64,000 nt of DNA from Guillardia theta CCMP2712 (lineage: Eukaryota; Cryptophyceae; Pyrenomonadales; Geminigeraceae), in NCBI RefSeq assembly GCF_000315625.1, contig NW_005434673.1:825023-889022 (forward strand). Reading direction: 5' to 3'. The translations under genes were made by a program, and so were the position numbers. The number at the start of each line of letters is the position of its first letter. Positions within the stretch are counted from its first letter, which is position 1. Of this stretch, positions 54,699-64,000 are shown piece after piece. The notes beneath the pieces are model-generated. The model did not search any database. It had not been told where the DNA came from and saw only the letters and a program-made list of their open reading frames with translations.

Positions 54699-56602
54699 TC
54701 AGCAGCATCCTCCTCCACTGCAGCATCCTCCACCAGAAGCATCAGCAGCAGCTTCAGCCGGCTTGATCGCAGGGGACGGCCCGCCTATTAGCAGAGAAGG
54801 TCAGATTGAAAGTTGCTGAGCTTATAGAAGTTGAGCTTACAGGGGAATTCACCGTAGTGAACTGATCTGTCCCTGTTCTCGACGCATCAGGCAACGGAGG
54901 GCTTCAAGGCGGGCATAAGTTACCCGAGAATCTCAAAGTGAGGGGCGAGCCAGCTTACTCCGTTCTCTCCTGTGGAGGCAATCTCAGTCTACCTCCTCCT
55001 TGCTCAGCTTCTCTGGCTTCACTCACCCAGCATCGCCGCAGTGTTCCCACAGACCAGGCTGAGCTTGCCCTTCTCGAAGAGGTGGTGATCGTCGAGCATG
55101 TAGGAGTGCTCCATTCCTTTGATAGTTCCCTTGTACCTCACAGCCTGCATCGGAGGAAGCTTCAACATTTGAAGGCCAGAGATCGCACTTGAGCACTCGC
55201 CTGGCCATAGTCTTCACATAGTGTCTCAAGCATCCCCTCAGGAAGCTTGAAGAGGCGGTAGGTGATTGAGAAGAACTTCGCTTCACCCAAGATGGCCTTC
55301 AGCTCGGGGTCATGAACTTCGATAGGAGCCTTGAAACCAAGATTAGCATGCGTCTGTAAAAGCATGTACCGCCACTCACAGACGAGAGAATTCTGGGGTC
55401 GCCAAATCCAGCCGCTCTGGCGTATCGAATGAAATCATTGGTGTAGAGGGCGCCTGCGATGCACTCGCCCCAGCTACATGCCAGTCAGCTGGGAGTTTCC
55501 ACATTCGCTGTGGGACATACAGGACTTCATGCTCTTGGACGTTCTTTGGAAGTCTACGATCACAGTAGACGTCGGAGAAATAAAACTCGCCTCCCGGTTT
55601 CAGGACGCGGTACACTTCCCTGAAGAAACCGCAGACACGGTCAGTCAAAGAGCAAACCAGGTATCATGGCATCACCTCAGCACTCGAGGCTTGTCAGGGG
55701 ATAGGTTGACTACACAGTTGCTGATCACAAGCTGCGCAACAACGTTCAGTGCTGATGGCACGCGGAGTTAACATTGAATACATCAAAAGTGTTGGCCTGG
55801 ATGCCAGCTTCTTCTAGACGTTCGATGTATCCTTCCACGAAGTTGAGGTTGCAACGATCATACCTGCACAGTGCAACTGGCATCAGAGTGCAAGTCTTGT
55901 TTCCAGGCGGCAGCCAAAACACAACTGGCAAAAGTTTATCACTGTACCCGAGTGACTTGCAGTACTGCTCCGCATGGGCCCTAGCCACCGAGAGCTGCTC
56001 CGCTGTCATGTCGATTCCTGCATCACAGAACTTCAGCAACCCCCAGCTTCTTGTAGACTATCGCAACTTACCAACAACAGAGCCAGTCGGTCCGACGAGA
56101 GCAGCTGCAGCATAACAATCCCTTCCTGAGCCGCTCCCTAGGTCAAGAACAGATCGCCCTTGAAATGGCACGAGCTCAACTCAGACGGGTCGCTTCTGTC
56201 ATACTGCATGTACCTTCGATGCCCAGAGGAAGAGGAGCTCCGCATCCATAGAACTTTTCACGGACCTAACAATGCTTTCACCACTAGCCATTCTCCTCTG
56301 AACAGGCTATCAACCTCCTTGGGGATTGAGCGGATAACTTTCGCCTTCAAGAAAAGATCCAAGTCAGGAGCAACTATCTCAGGCAGGAAGAGCAGCATCA
56401 CCACAACGGGATGGGGACGACCACTCGCTGTGCATGCTGAAGTCTTCAGATCCTTGCTGGTGTGGAGCACCTGCGGACGAATCAGCGATCACCCATGGAT
56501 GTTCCCATCAAAACACCTTGCCATAGTAGTCCTTCACGGACTCCAACGTCTGCAGAGCACGAAAGAGGTCAGCAGATGGAAAAACTTTCGCTCTACACGC
56601 AT
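54699..56602 (-). CDS. AS3MT: Arsenite methyltransferase (AS3MT/ArsM type)
   Basis: Methylates As(III) from S-adenosylmethionine, a detoxification step. Exons in order: likely ATG at 56602 (MR) joined to [47 protein letters not shown]; the SAM-binding [126 protein letters not shown]; and the C-terminus [13 protein letters not shown]. The four cysteines that matter in this family are all there (SAC, YGC, SNC, GEC), and the Cys-pair tail resembles that of algal and animal enzymes. The start is 335 bp beyond the helicase start region on the same strand. The exons between 54780 and 55010 are uncertain. Confidence 0.92.
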
Positions 56603-58130
56603 GCCAGGCAGTAATCCTCACTGAATCCACTGGGACCGTTAGTCGCATCCAAGGATATCCTTCACCCATTGGCTGTCCCTAACTCTATGTAATCTGCGTC
56701 TTCAAACTTTTTTTTCATGCTATCTAGATCCATTTCATCGTATAGATCTCATCGAATCCCCGCCCGACATCATCATGTTTTCATCTTTAAGCTGCCCCAC
56801 CAGCCCCCGTCCTCCTAGTTTCTACCGCCTCACTCTCATTGTACTGGCTTTGCTTTTGCCATGCATGCTCTCTTTTCACTCTTGCAAATATCTCACTGCA
56901 GATATTCTTACAGTCACATCCTCCTCCCTCCCCGTCCTCTCTCCTCCTTCAACATCTCCACTCTCACCATCTCGTTGGTCGGCATGTTTTTGCTGGCTAT
57001 GTTTTTAGATCTTCCGCGCTTGTGTCTAGAACAAAGAGGCGGTCTTGAGATGAAGGGGTCCTTGCGACCGGATTCACATGGGTAGTGAATACAAATTCAA
57101 TTACTAGGGGTGGTTTTCCCTGGATAATTGATGGTAAGGGGTAGGGGGACGAGGCGATGACAGAGAATGGGTAGGGTAGTAGAGTGCCCGTGCTCTTTCA
57201 ACAGCTCGATATGGGGGTACTCTTGCGGTTTATAACAGGGTGGGGTGACTTCTTGGAGCTGTCAGATGTCATGGGTGGGTGGGCTGTATTATGACTACCG
57301 GTGTATTTCATTGTCAAGTACCGGTACAATTTCCATATTCTCCGGTCGCACGTCGTGTGGGGACATGTGACTGGGAATAGGAGGGGTCATGTGCAGGACG
57401 AGGGGTGGGTAGGGTGGGTCAGGAATGTGCCGGGCCGGCGTGTTGTATGGCCGAAGTCCCCGGCGACAAACTGCAGAGTGAGGCTCATAACCTAAATTTA
57501 GGATACCAGGGGGGTGGGGTATTATTATAGCCTGCTAGAAGACCGTGGGGGAGGTGGGGTGGAAGTGAATAAATCTGTTTTTAAACTGTAGTGCAAATTG
57601 GTACAAATTACCAAAGAAAGTTAGAAATATGTATACTAATTTCTTAAATGTATTTTGATTTTGTACAATATTTATAAAAACAAGGCTCCGTATGTAAAAT
57701 TACTTGTAAACAAACATTTAGGTTAAACTTCTTTTTTTCCTTTCTTATTTCGGGCGGCAGCCAATGGTTCAACAGCTCGGACGGGGGTTGTGCTGCGCAT
57801 GCTGAAGGTAGGAGATTGCGTGTGGTACGAGATGAGACACGTCAGAAAATGTTCTACATGGTTGTGCTCTGATGTGCCACGCATGCCTTATCTTTCATAA
57901 GCTCTGTTGATGCAGTTTGATGTGCTTGTCACCTTTGAAAAGACTTGTGTCTGGTTGCTCAATGTGATACTGAGTTATTCTGTTTCCCTGTTGTGCTGAT
58001 AAGCTATTGCTATTGTTTTATTGTGTATTGCTCTGATTCATACTCCTGACATGTAATTTGAATTGTCATTCTTTTCTGACAATCGTCCTACAGGTTAATA
58101 TTTAAGTAGCTTCAGTCTGTTTTCCCGACC
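56603..58130. other. Divergent intergenic region, 1.5 kb
   Basis: Pyrimidine-rich at 56790-56980; G-tract-rich (GGGTAGGG, GGGGTGGGG) at 57100-57560, like 8340-8870; A+T-rich at 57570-57730, then ordinary DNA up to the next gene. No gene seen. It must hold the promoters of AS3MT and the TRF4-like gene. Confidence 0.55.
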
Positions 58131-61100
58131 ATGTCTTCGACAGAGAAGGAGTACCGAAACGTTCTGGCCTTTTTTGTCTCTCTGCCAGCTGATGATCGTC
58201 TGAATCTTTTATACATCACAAAACCAAGATCTGCTGCTGTCCTTCATCGGATGTACGACATCTTGTCTCAGGCCAGCAATCAAGCATCGATCGCATTTTA
58301 TTTCGATGGGATTCAGCAAGTTAGAACCGTGAAAAACTACGGAGATTGGACTCCGAGCATGGAGCCGAGCTTGGAGAAGCTGAAGTTCTTCTCATCCTCA
58401 GTTTCCACCGCCAACTTCGAACTAGAATTCGAGCTGGAAAGGGTCTTGCGCCTGAGCGTGGTCGATGACGTGTTCGTGCCCTTCGAGTTGTTGGAGTTCA
58501 GCCAGGACGCTGAAAAGATCTTTGACATGCTCTATAACCTGGCTCCTTTCGTGACTTGCTACGATCGGCCATCTTCAAGGCTCAGGGGAACTCAGTACTT
58601 CACCCCCCTGACCTTTGTTGCTTCGTTGATGATGAAGAACATATTGGATCGCTACAGTGTGATGTCGAAAAAAGGCATCACACAACCTGCCCGATGCTCA
58701 ACGATGTCCGATGGGCCCAATGTCCGGAATATTCTTGCTCGACTCCGCCAGTTCTCAAAGGCGGAGCTCAATTCCATAGACTTTTCGTTCACTCGAGAGT
58801 TGTTACGAAGGTGCTCTCGAAGTATTTCAGGTCAGATCTCCGTTTGACATCTCAGCTGTATGCCTGATTTGGTGAAAGATTTACCAACGAGGTCTGTCGA
58901 GCAAGATACAGAAAATTTTGAAGTCGTTGCTAAGGTTCCCATTTTGGTTGCCTTGAAGTACGAGCTTACAAAAGAGCAGGGCCTCATGATGAAGGATAAG
59001 GAAAACGGGTGGGAGAAGGTGAATTCGTGGGCGAAGCAGTGGAGTGCGCTCGATCCTCGCCTGGAACAATCTCAGGTTGAGATCTGAAACCATCACTTGC
59101 TTGCCAGTGATTGTGTTCCTTCAGGTCTCGGCAGCTGCTACACCACTGGGCGTTGCGTCGCCGGTTGAAGACGAAGACGCGACACTTATTCCCAACTATC
59201 TAAGCCTTGTATTATCGACAGAAAAATTACGACTCAGCCGATCGGTGAGCTCACTTGGTTTCCTGGTTGCGGTCGTGCGTTAGTGACCTTCGATGAAACT
59301 CAGATGATTCGACGCGAAATCTTCTCAAGTTTCAAACGAGGGCCGCATGTAGAGAACTTTGCTTGTCTAGCAGATTGTTGGCATTGTGATCAGGAGCTAT
59401 ATGATGTGTCCTGCTTGACAAATCCTGGTGGAAAAGTTGCAGGCAATATCTTGAGTTCCGGGTGCAAGTATGCAGACACCTTGATGCATGCTCTTGTTTC
59501 GTTCCCATTGGCGTATTCGGCATTTTATCGCAGACATTTGCACAAGGAGACACAATTCACTTTTGCTGAAATGGCCCGGGATGTCCTAAAAACCACAAGG
59601 CCCCAGGCACTGTCGAAGGTAATCGTTGGGCTCCCCACTTCTCCAAACTGATGTTGAGATCCAGGACCTGCATCTGTCCCAAAAATCTTCCACGGAGTTT
59701 ACCAAGAGCATTCTGTGGGATACATCATCGTCCAGACTTTGCCGCGGAGACAAGGTTTCAATCGTGCACAAGGACGCAGATCGAGAAAGCCATTCAAGGA
59801 TTTGGGGGGGGGTTCGGAATGATATCTTCTCTGCCGAATCCTCAAGCGCTGGCGCTCCTTTTGACAAGGATTGGAACATCATGGACAAGATTGATGAAGT
59901 ACGTCTGCGCAGTGAAGAATGCCTGGGACAGACGGCTCAGCAGATGGATGAAGCGTCGCTAGCATACGAGAGCATGGCAAAGAAGAGCTATCTCTCTCAA
60001 CAGCCGGCCTGCCAGTCGCCTTTTGTTGAACGGAACAGTTACAAGACTCCCAGGTCTTCAAGGCGAAAGCCTGTGCATGAACAAGAGAGAGATCTTTCGG
60101 ACAGCAGCATCGATTCAATGTCCTCATCCTCCTCCTCCTCCTCCTCCTCCTCGCAGCTGTCGGAAGCTGAATCACTCAATGTTAATGGGCCAAATGGGGA
60201 TGAGGATGAACAAGTCAAGCCACAGGACACCTCGATCATGCTGAAGAGCAGAGAACTCGATGCCCCAGGTCGCGATCGCAGCACAAGCCCTCAGTCACCC
60301 AAAGGAACAGATGAACCCGTTGATTCCGACGTAGAGAATCAAGAAGTGTCGGAAACAGCGATCGGGAAGGTGAGGGAGAATGTGAGTGTAGCTTCTGAAG
60401 AGGAAAGAGATGAAGTAGCAGAAAGCATGGCTCCAAGCCTCAAGTCAGACATCTCGGCAGCAAAAGCTGCTGAAAATGCGTCAGGGATCATGTTCTCAGC
60501 AAGCAATGACACGCAACAAGGGAGCGATCTTCTTTCGAATGCTACAAAGTCAGACATCCAAGATTTTAGCAAGACGCAGTGTGAAATAAGCTCCAAGATA
60601 TCTGACAAAACCCATAAGGCTAGCTCGAAACGTCTCGCACACTACAACCCTTTGAGACCGGAGCATCACTGCTTCGCTTCGATGCCTGATGACAGGAAGT
60701 CGGTCACGAGGAGGCTGCACAGTGAGATCGTTGAGTTGCTGAACCAAGTGTACCCCACCAACTCTACGAGGACGCGGCGTCAGAGGATCGTTGACCTCGT
60801 TGACGAAGCTGTGAAATCGTGCTGGGAGGGAGCGCATGTGGAGGTGTATGGCTCCTTCTCGACTGATCTCTACCTACCTCACAGTGATGTGGACGTGCTC
60901 GTCATTGGAGCAAAAGAATGGTCGATCGAATCGAAGATGAAGCACCTGGCTTCACGTTTGAAATCCATGCCATGGTGTAGGTACATGAGGTCTATCGAGA
61001 ACACTTCAGTCCCAGTGATCAAATTGTCGGCCGACGTGTCCAAGATCTCCTTGAACGAGGGACGAGCAGGGTCCGCAGGGGAGGGCCACGAGGACTCCGA

Positions 61101-61893
61101 CATGTCTGATAGCTTACAAGATGGCGGCCATGCGCGAGGGTACTCGCCGCACAACATCTCGGTTGACATCACGTTCCACGGATGTTCGAGGATGCGATCA
61201 CCCGTGGCTTTCAGGGACTTTGTGAGGAAGGAGCTTGCGAGGTACGAGATCATCAAACCACTTGGATTCATCTTCAAGTACTTCCTGTACAAGTTGGGGC
61301 TCAACGATGCGTACACTGGAGGGCTGAGCTCGCACTCTGCCATTCTTCTCCTCATCTTCTACTTCAACCTCGAGGAAGTTTCCAAGGCCTACACTGAGTC
61401 GAAAATCCCGGGAAGCTCTCAAGAGATCCCTGCGGACTGCAAGTACGGCGAGTGGCTCCTCCGCTTCTTCCAGTGGGTTGCAGAGTTTCCGTACAAGCAC
61501 GTCGGAATCAGCTTCGGCATTGGAGATCATGGAGTGACCCCTTATTTCATTTCCGTCTCCAACTTCGGGCAGGGGCTGATCAAGCTCAGGCAGTACGATC
61601 CGTCCTTACCCGAGGATCCTGACGACAGCAAGGGGACTTTCGATAGGCTCTTCATCGGTGACCCCACTGACGTCTCGATCAATGTTGCCAACTCTTCCTT
61701 CCAGTGGTTCCTCGTTCAGTTGTCCATCCAGGGCGCCTTCAAGGTTCTATCCGACCACCAGGATACAGCTCCTCACCTGCGGATCTATGGGGGGGTCTCA
61801 GAGTCGCCTTCTCCCTTGCAGAACATCTTCGACCCGGCAGTGGTACAGGCTGCTGGCAAGTTGAGGATGGCGGCCAAGAATGCACCCAGATGA
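58131..61893 (+). CDS. TRF4/PAPD-type non-canonical nucleotidyltransferase with long N-terminal extension
   Basis: The ATG at 58131 starts a region of unknown kind (FFVSLPADDRLNLLYI; FDMLYNLAPFVTCYD). Phase-consistent introns join it to DLPTRSVEQDTENFEVV, VSAAATPLGVASPVEDED, MIRREIFSSFKRGPHVENF and, at 59620-59684, to DLHLSQKSSTEF. A Ser/Glu-rich linker with a Ser run (60120-60155) leads to the catalytic domain: LLNQVYPTNSTRTRRQRIVD, VEVYGSFSTDLYLPHSDVDV (GS motif and D-x-D), VPVIKLSADV, VDITFHG (third Asp), LGFIFKYFLYKLGLNDAYTG and GGLSSHSAILLL. Members add short A or mixed tails to RNA for nuclear surveillance. The extension (~450 residues before the linker) could instead be a separate gene; the phases favour one. 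Confidence 0.82.
60123..60153 (+). repeat. Coding TCC repeat (poly-serine)
   Basis: In frame in the linker of the TRF4-like protein. Confidence 0.85.
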
Positions 61894-62008
61894 TGATGCG
61901 CCTAGCTCGAGCCCACGACGTGTAACTCAACTTACTGTACAGCTTGTGCTTGCCTCTCATGACTTGTTGTTTTCATATCTAGTAGACACTAACGTTTGAG
62001 ATGTGTAG

Positions 62009-62014
62009 AATAAA
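62009..62014 (+). terminator. AATAAA polyadenylation signal of the TRF4-like gene
   Basis: AATAAA 116 bp after the stop, in the spacer to a convergent gene. Position fits a poly(A) signal; use is inferred. Confidence 0.45.
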
Positions 62015-62147
62015 ATGCAAAGCGTGAATTGATGGGAGTGATGGGCTCTTGGGCCACAAACGCTTCAAAACCTTCTCTTCCCCCTCCTGCTTCCCTCACG
62101 CGGATCCCCCTGCCCTCTCTTTGCTTCAAGATCTGCCTCCTCCTCTT

Positions 62148-64000
62148 TCAGCAGCATCTCTGCCATACGATCCGCACGTTGCATCTGCTCCTCGTCCTCC
62201 TTCTATCTGCCTTGTCAGTTGCAGCGCACGAAAATGTTGAAAAGACCTTCTTGTCTGCCTGCAGTGATCGGACGTCTCGACGCCTCTGCAGCTCTTGGTA
62301 CATCTTCTCGTGAAGAGGATTCCTTGAAGGGCTGGTCGGGGCTTTACTTGGTCGCGCGTTCATCTTCGATCGGATGATCGACAGCCCAAAAACAGCGTCT
62401 TCGTAGCTGGGATCCAACCTGACGGCTTTCTGCGCATATACTACTTCAGTCTCCCTGTTGAATACATTACAACTGACCTTGAGCATCTCTTCTGCTCTCT
62501 CCAGGTCCTGTGAAGATCGCGCAAGCAGGTGCCCGTAGTTACAGAGCACTGCAACGTTGCACGGATCAGCGCACAGGGCTTCCTTGTAAAGATTCTCGGC
62601 TCTTTCGTAATCCTTTCTGAAAACCTCAACAAGATGGGCGTAGTTGCATAGATTGATCGCGTCCTTGGGGTCAACCTCGTACGCTCTTCTGTACAAATCC
62701 TCAGCCCTGTTGTGGTCGCCCTTGACAGAGAGGAGGAGATGGCCTGCACAACTGTGTCAGGACCCATCCATCGGCAAGCTAGGCGCATGCCGTAGTTGCA
62801 AAGGGCAGACGAGAAGTTGGCATTGTACTTCAACGCCATACTGTAGCAGTGCTCGGCCTCTGCGTAGTCTTGGTGGACAGAATGCTTCAACAAGCCCAAG
62901 AAACTCCAGGCAGGAGAAAACATCTCGCTGATGTTCAAAACTCTCCTGTACAACATCTCTGCCTCATCAAACTTCTTGAACACAGCCTGGACGAGAAATC
63001 GATCAAAAGACGTGCGTGTGAAGGTTACAAGAGGAATTCCTGAAACAGCAAGCCATAATTGCACATGGCATGCAAGTTGATTGGATCTTTTTCCAGAGAG
63101 ATCTTATACAGATCCTCGGCAACGGTGTATTGCTTTCGAAACTGAGAAGCGAAAAAGAGTCAAAAGAAGCTTGACGCGATGATCAGAACGAAAACCTTGC
63201 CAACAAACGTGGCGTAAAAGCACAGTGCATCAGCATGGTACTTGTCTCTACTCAAAGCTTCCTGATTGTCTCATTGTCAACGTAGCAGTACCTTGATAAA
63301 AGAAGTTCTTACCAGATAGATCTTCTCAGCAGCATCATACTGGTTGCAAGTCTCTTGTACAAAGATTGCTCTGCCACAAAGAGCAGACGTATGGTTCGGT
63401 GCGATCGCTAATGCCTTTTCTATCGCTTGTTCTGCTTTCCCATAGCTGTGCAAGGCGTTTAGTCACAGAGGCGTGGCAAAGTTTCTTTACCATCGTAGGT
63501 TTTCATCAAGTAGCAAAATTCCATACTTTGCGAGCACGTCAACATTGTCTGGAGACTTCTCCAGTGCCTTCTCATAATATTCCTTGGCTTTCACAACGTT
63601 GCTGTTGTATCGATGCTCGATGAAGCCGCACATTGCAAGAGCGTCGACATTCATGCTATCAATCTTCAGAGCTGTCTGGCAAAGGAGGAGCGAAGTCTTT
63701 AGCTCGACTCTGAACAGCCGAAAGATATCTGCAAGGATACAAAACGAAATCGCATCTCCCTCAAAGAAAACGAAGTTTCCTTCTAAAATTGTTGTGAGAA
63801 CCGACAGGACATTCTGAATCCTGTCGTACCTGACAACTCGCTGAAATCGCTGGTTGCTGCATTTTGCGATTTCAGCTCGGCCTCATTCTTGCCGAGAAAT
63901 GTTTGCAAGGATGAAACTACTCAAAGTCATGTAAGAAGTGAGCTCAAGTCATCGTGGCTCACCGTAGTCTTGACCGTCGAAATTGTGGAAACACACTTTA
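62148..64000 (-). CDS. Tetratricopeptide-repeat protein, 5' end outside window
   Basis: Many 34-residue TPR units across short exons: for example YEKALEKSPDNVDVLAKYGI-type units at 63500-63600, FDEAEMLYRRVLNISEMFSP, YAEAEHCYSMALKYNANFSS, LYRRAYEVDPKDAINLCNYA, YERAENLYKEALCADPCNVA, and LERAEEMLK. The last exon ends AVFGLSIIRSKMNARPSK, a basic Arg-rich stretch and the stop at 62148. TPR arrays bind proteins; no catalytic domain is visible, and the partner is unknown. The repeated LCNYG/CNYA core is unusually uniform. The start lies beyond base 64000, and the gene converges with the TRF4-like gene (254 bp between stops). Confidence 0.8.

Noticed and set aside
54365-54742. N-terminal extension of the helicase up to 54742
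   Set aside because: That stretch overlaps the Cys-rich 3' end of AS3MT and a GGCCCGG block; the ATG at 54364 starts the Lys/Glu-rich region typical of the family.
57100-57560. Internal telomere repeat
   Set aside because: GGGTAGGG words are irregular and never form a regular 6-8 bp tandem array.

Overview
The window is nuclear DNA of a unicellular eukaryote, probably an alga. The genes are cut by many short GT-AG introns (roughly 45-120 bp) that restore frame exactly inside conserved domains. The gene set includes mitochondrial propionyl-CoA carboxylase beta, omega-amidase, arsenite methyltransferase, a TRF4-type nucleotidyltransferase, a nucleolar DEAD-box helicase, and PDZ/SAM/SH3 scaffolds. 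Gene density, intron style and composition would suit a cryptophyte such as Guillardia; that placement is inference. There are two N runs (27486-27585 and 45170-45627).

Layout. 1-2177 (+) is the 3' part of a PDZ/coiled-coil gene, convergent with PCCB (2297-~5080, -). An unrecognised gene (5806-7984, -) follows. 8964-19695 holds a head-to-tail tandem duplication (period 6450 bp) of a large multi-membrane protein. It has two discoidin-like regions and two RelA/SpoT-like regions, and the copies are nearly identical except for three dense amino-acid-changing patches. 20122-22593 (-) is a signal-anchor/coiled-coil protein. 23717-26318 (+) is a TFIIS-central-domain plus SPOC protein. 26495-31217 (-) is best read as one scaffold gene (PDZ-PDZ-SAM-polyQ-SH3) whose SAM domain is split across the first gap.

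33.3-48.2 kb is the most unusual part. Next to an intact NIT2-type omega-amidase (32242-33826, +) lies a dense nest of small intronless genes. They encode one protein family that I do not recognise, with an N-terminal LSWQHVLFP-type motif, a Ser/acidic middle, and a C-terminal ISLP...GxEGMLLRSLxEA block. About 15 members or fragments are present, with a possible third, relic type. They lie in inverted, direct and tandem duplications, including a 1735-bp unit carrying a divergently transcribed pair (here called j and k). The unit is repeated and then inverted into a large imperfect palindrome centred near 44.74 kb. One NIT2 3' half was carried along as a pseudogene.

48189-51168 (+) is a poorly resolved gene with a signal-anchor start exactly at the edge of the array. 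Then come a DDX21/DDX50-like helicase with GUCT and an added C-terminal RRM (51478-54364, -), arsenite methyltransferase (54699-56602, -), a TRF4-like nucleotidyltransferase with a long N-terminal extension (58131-61893, +), and the 3' part of a TPR gene (62148-64000, -).

The genes are mostly independent housekeeping or scaffold genes. The only set that looks like a unit is the LSWQHVLFP cluster. All splice sites were read by eye, so exon limits are approximate unless a frame-restoring junction is stated.
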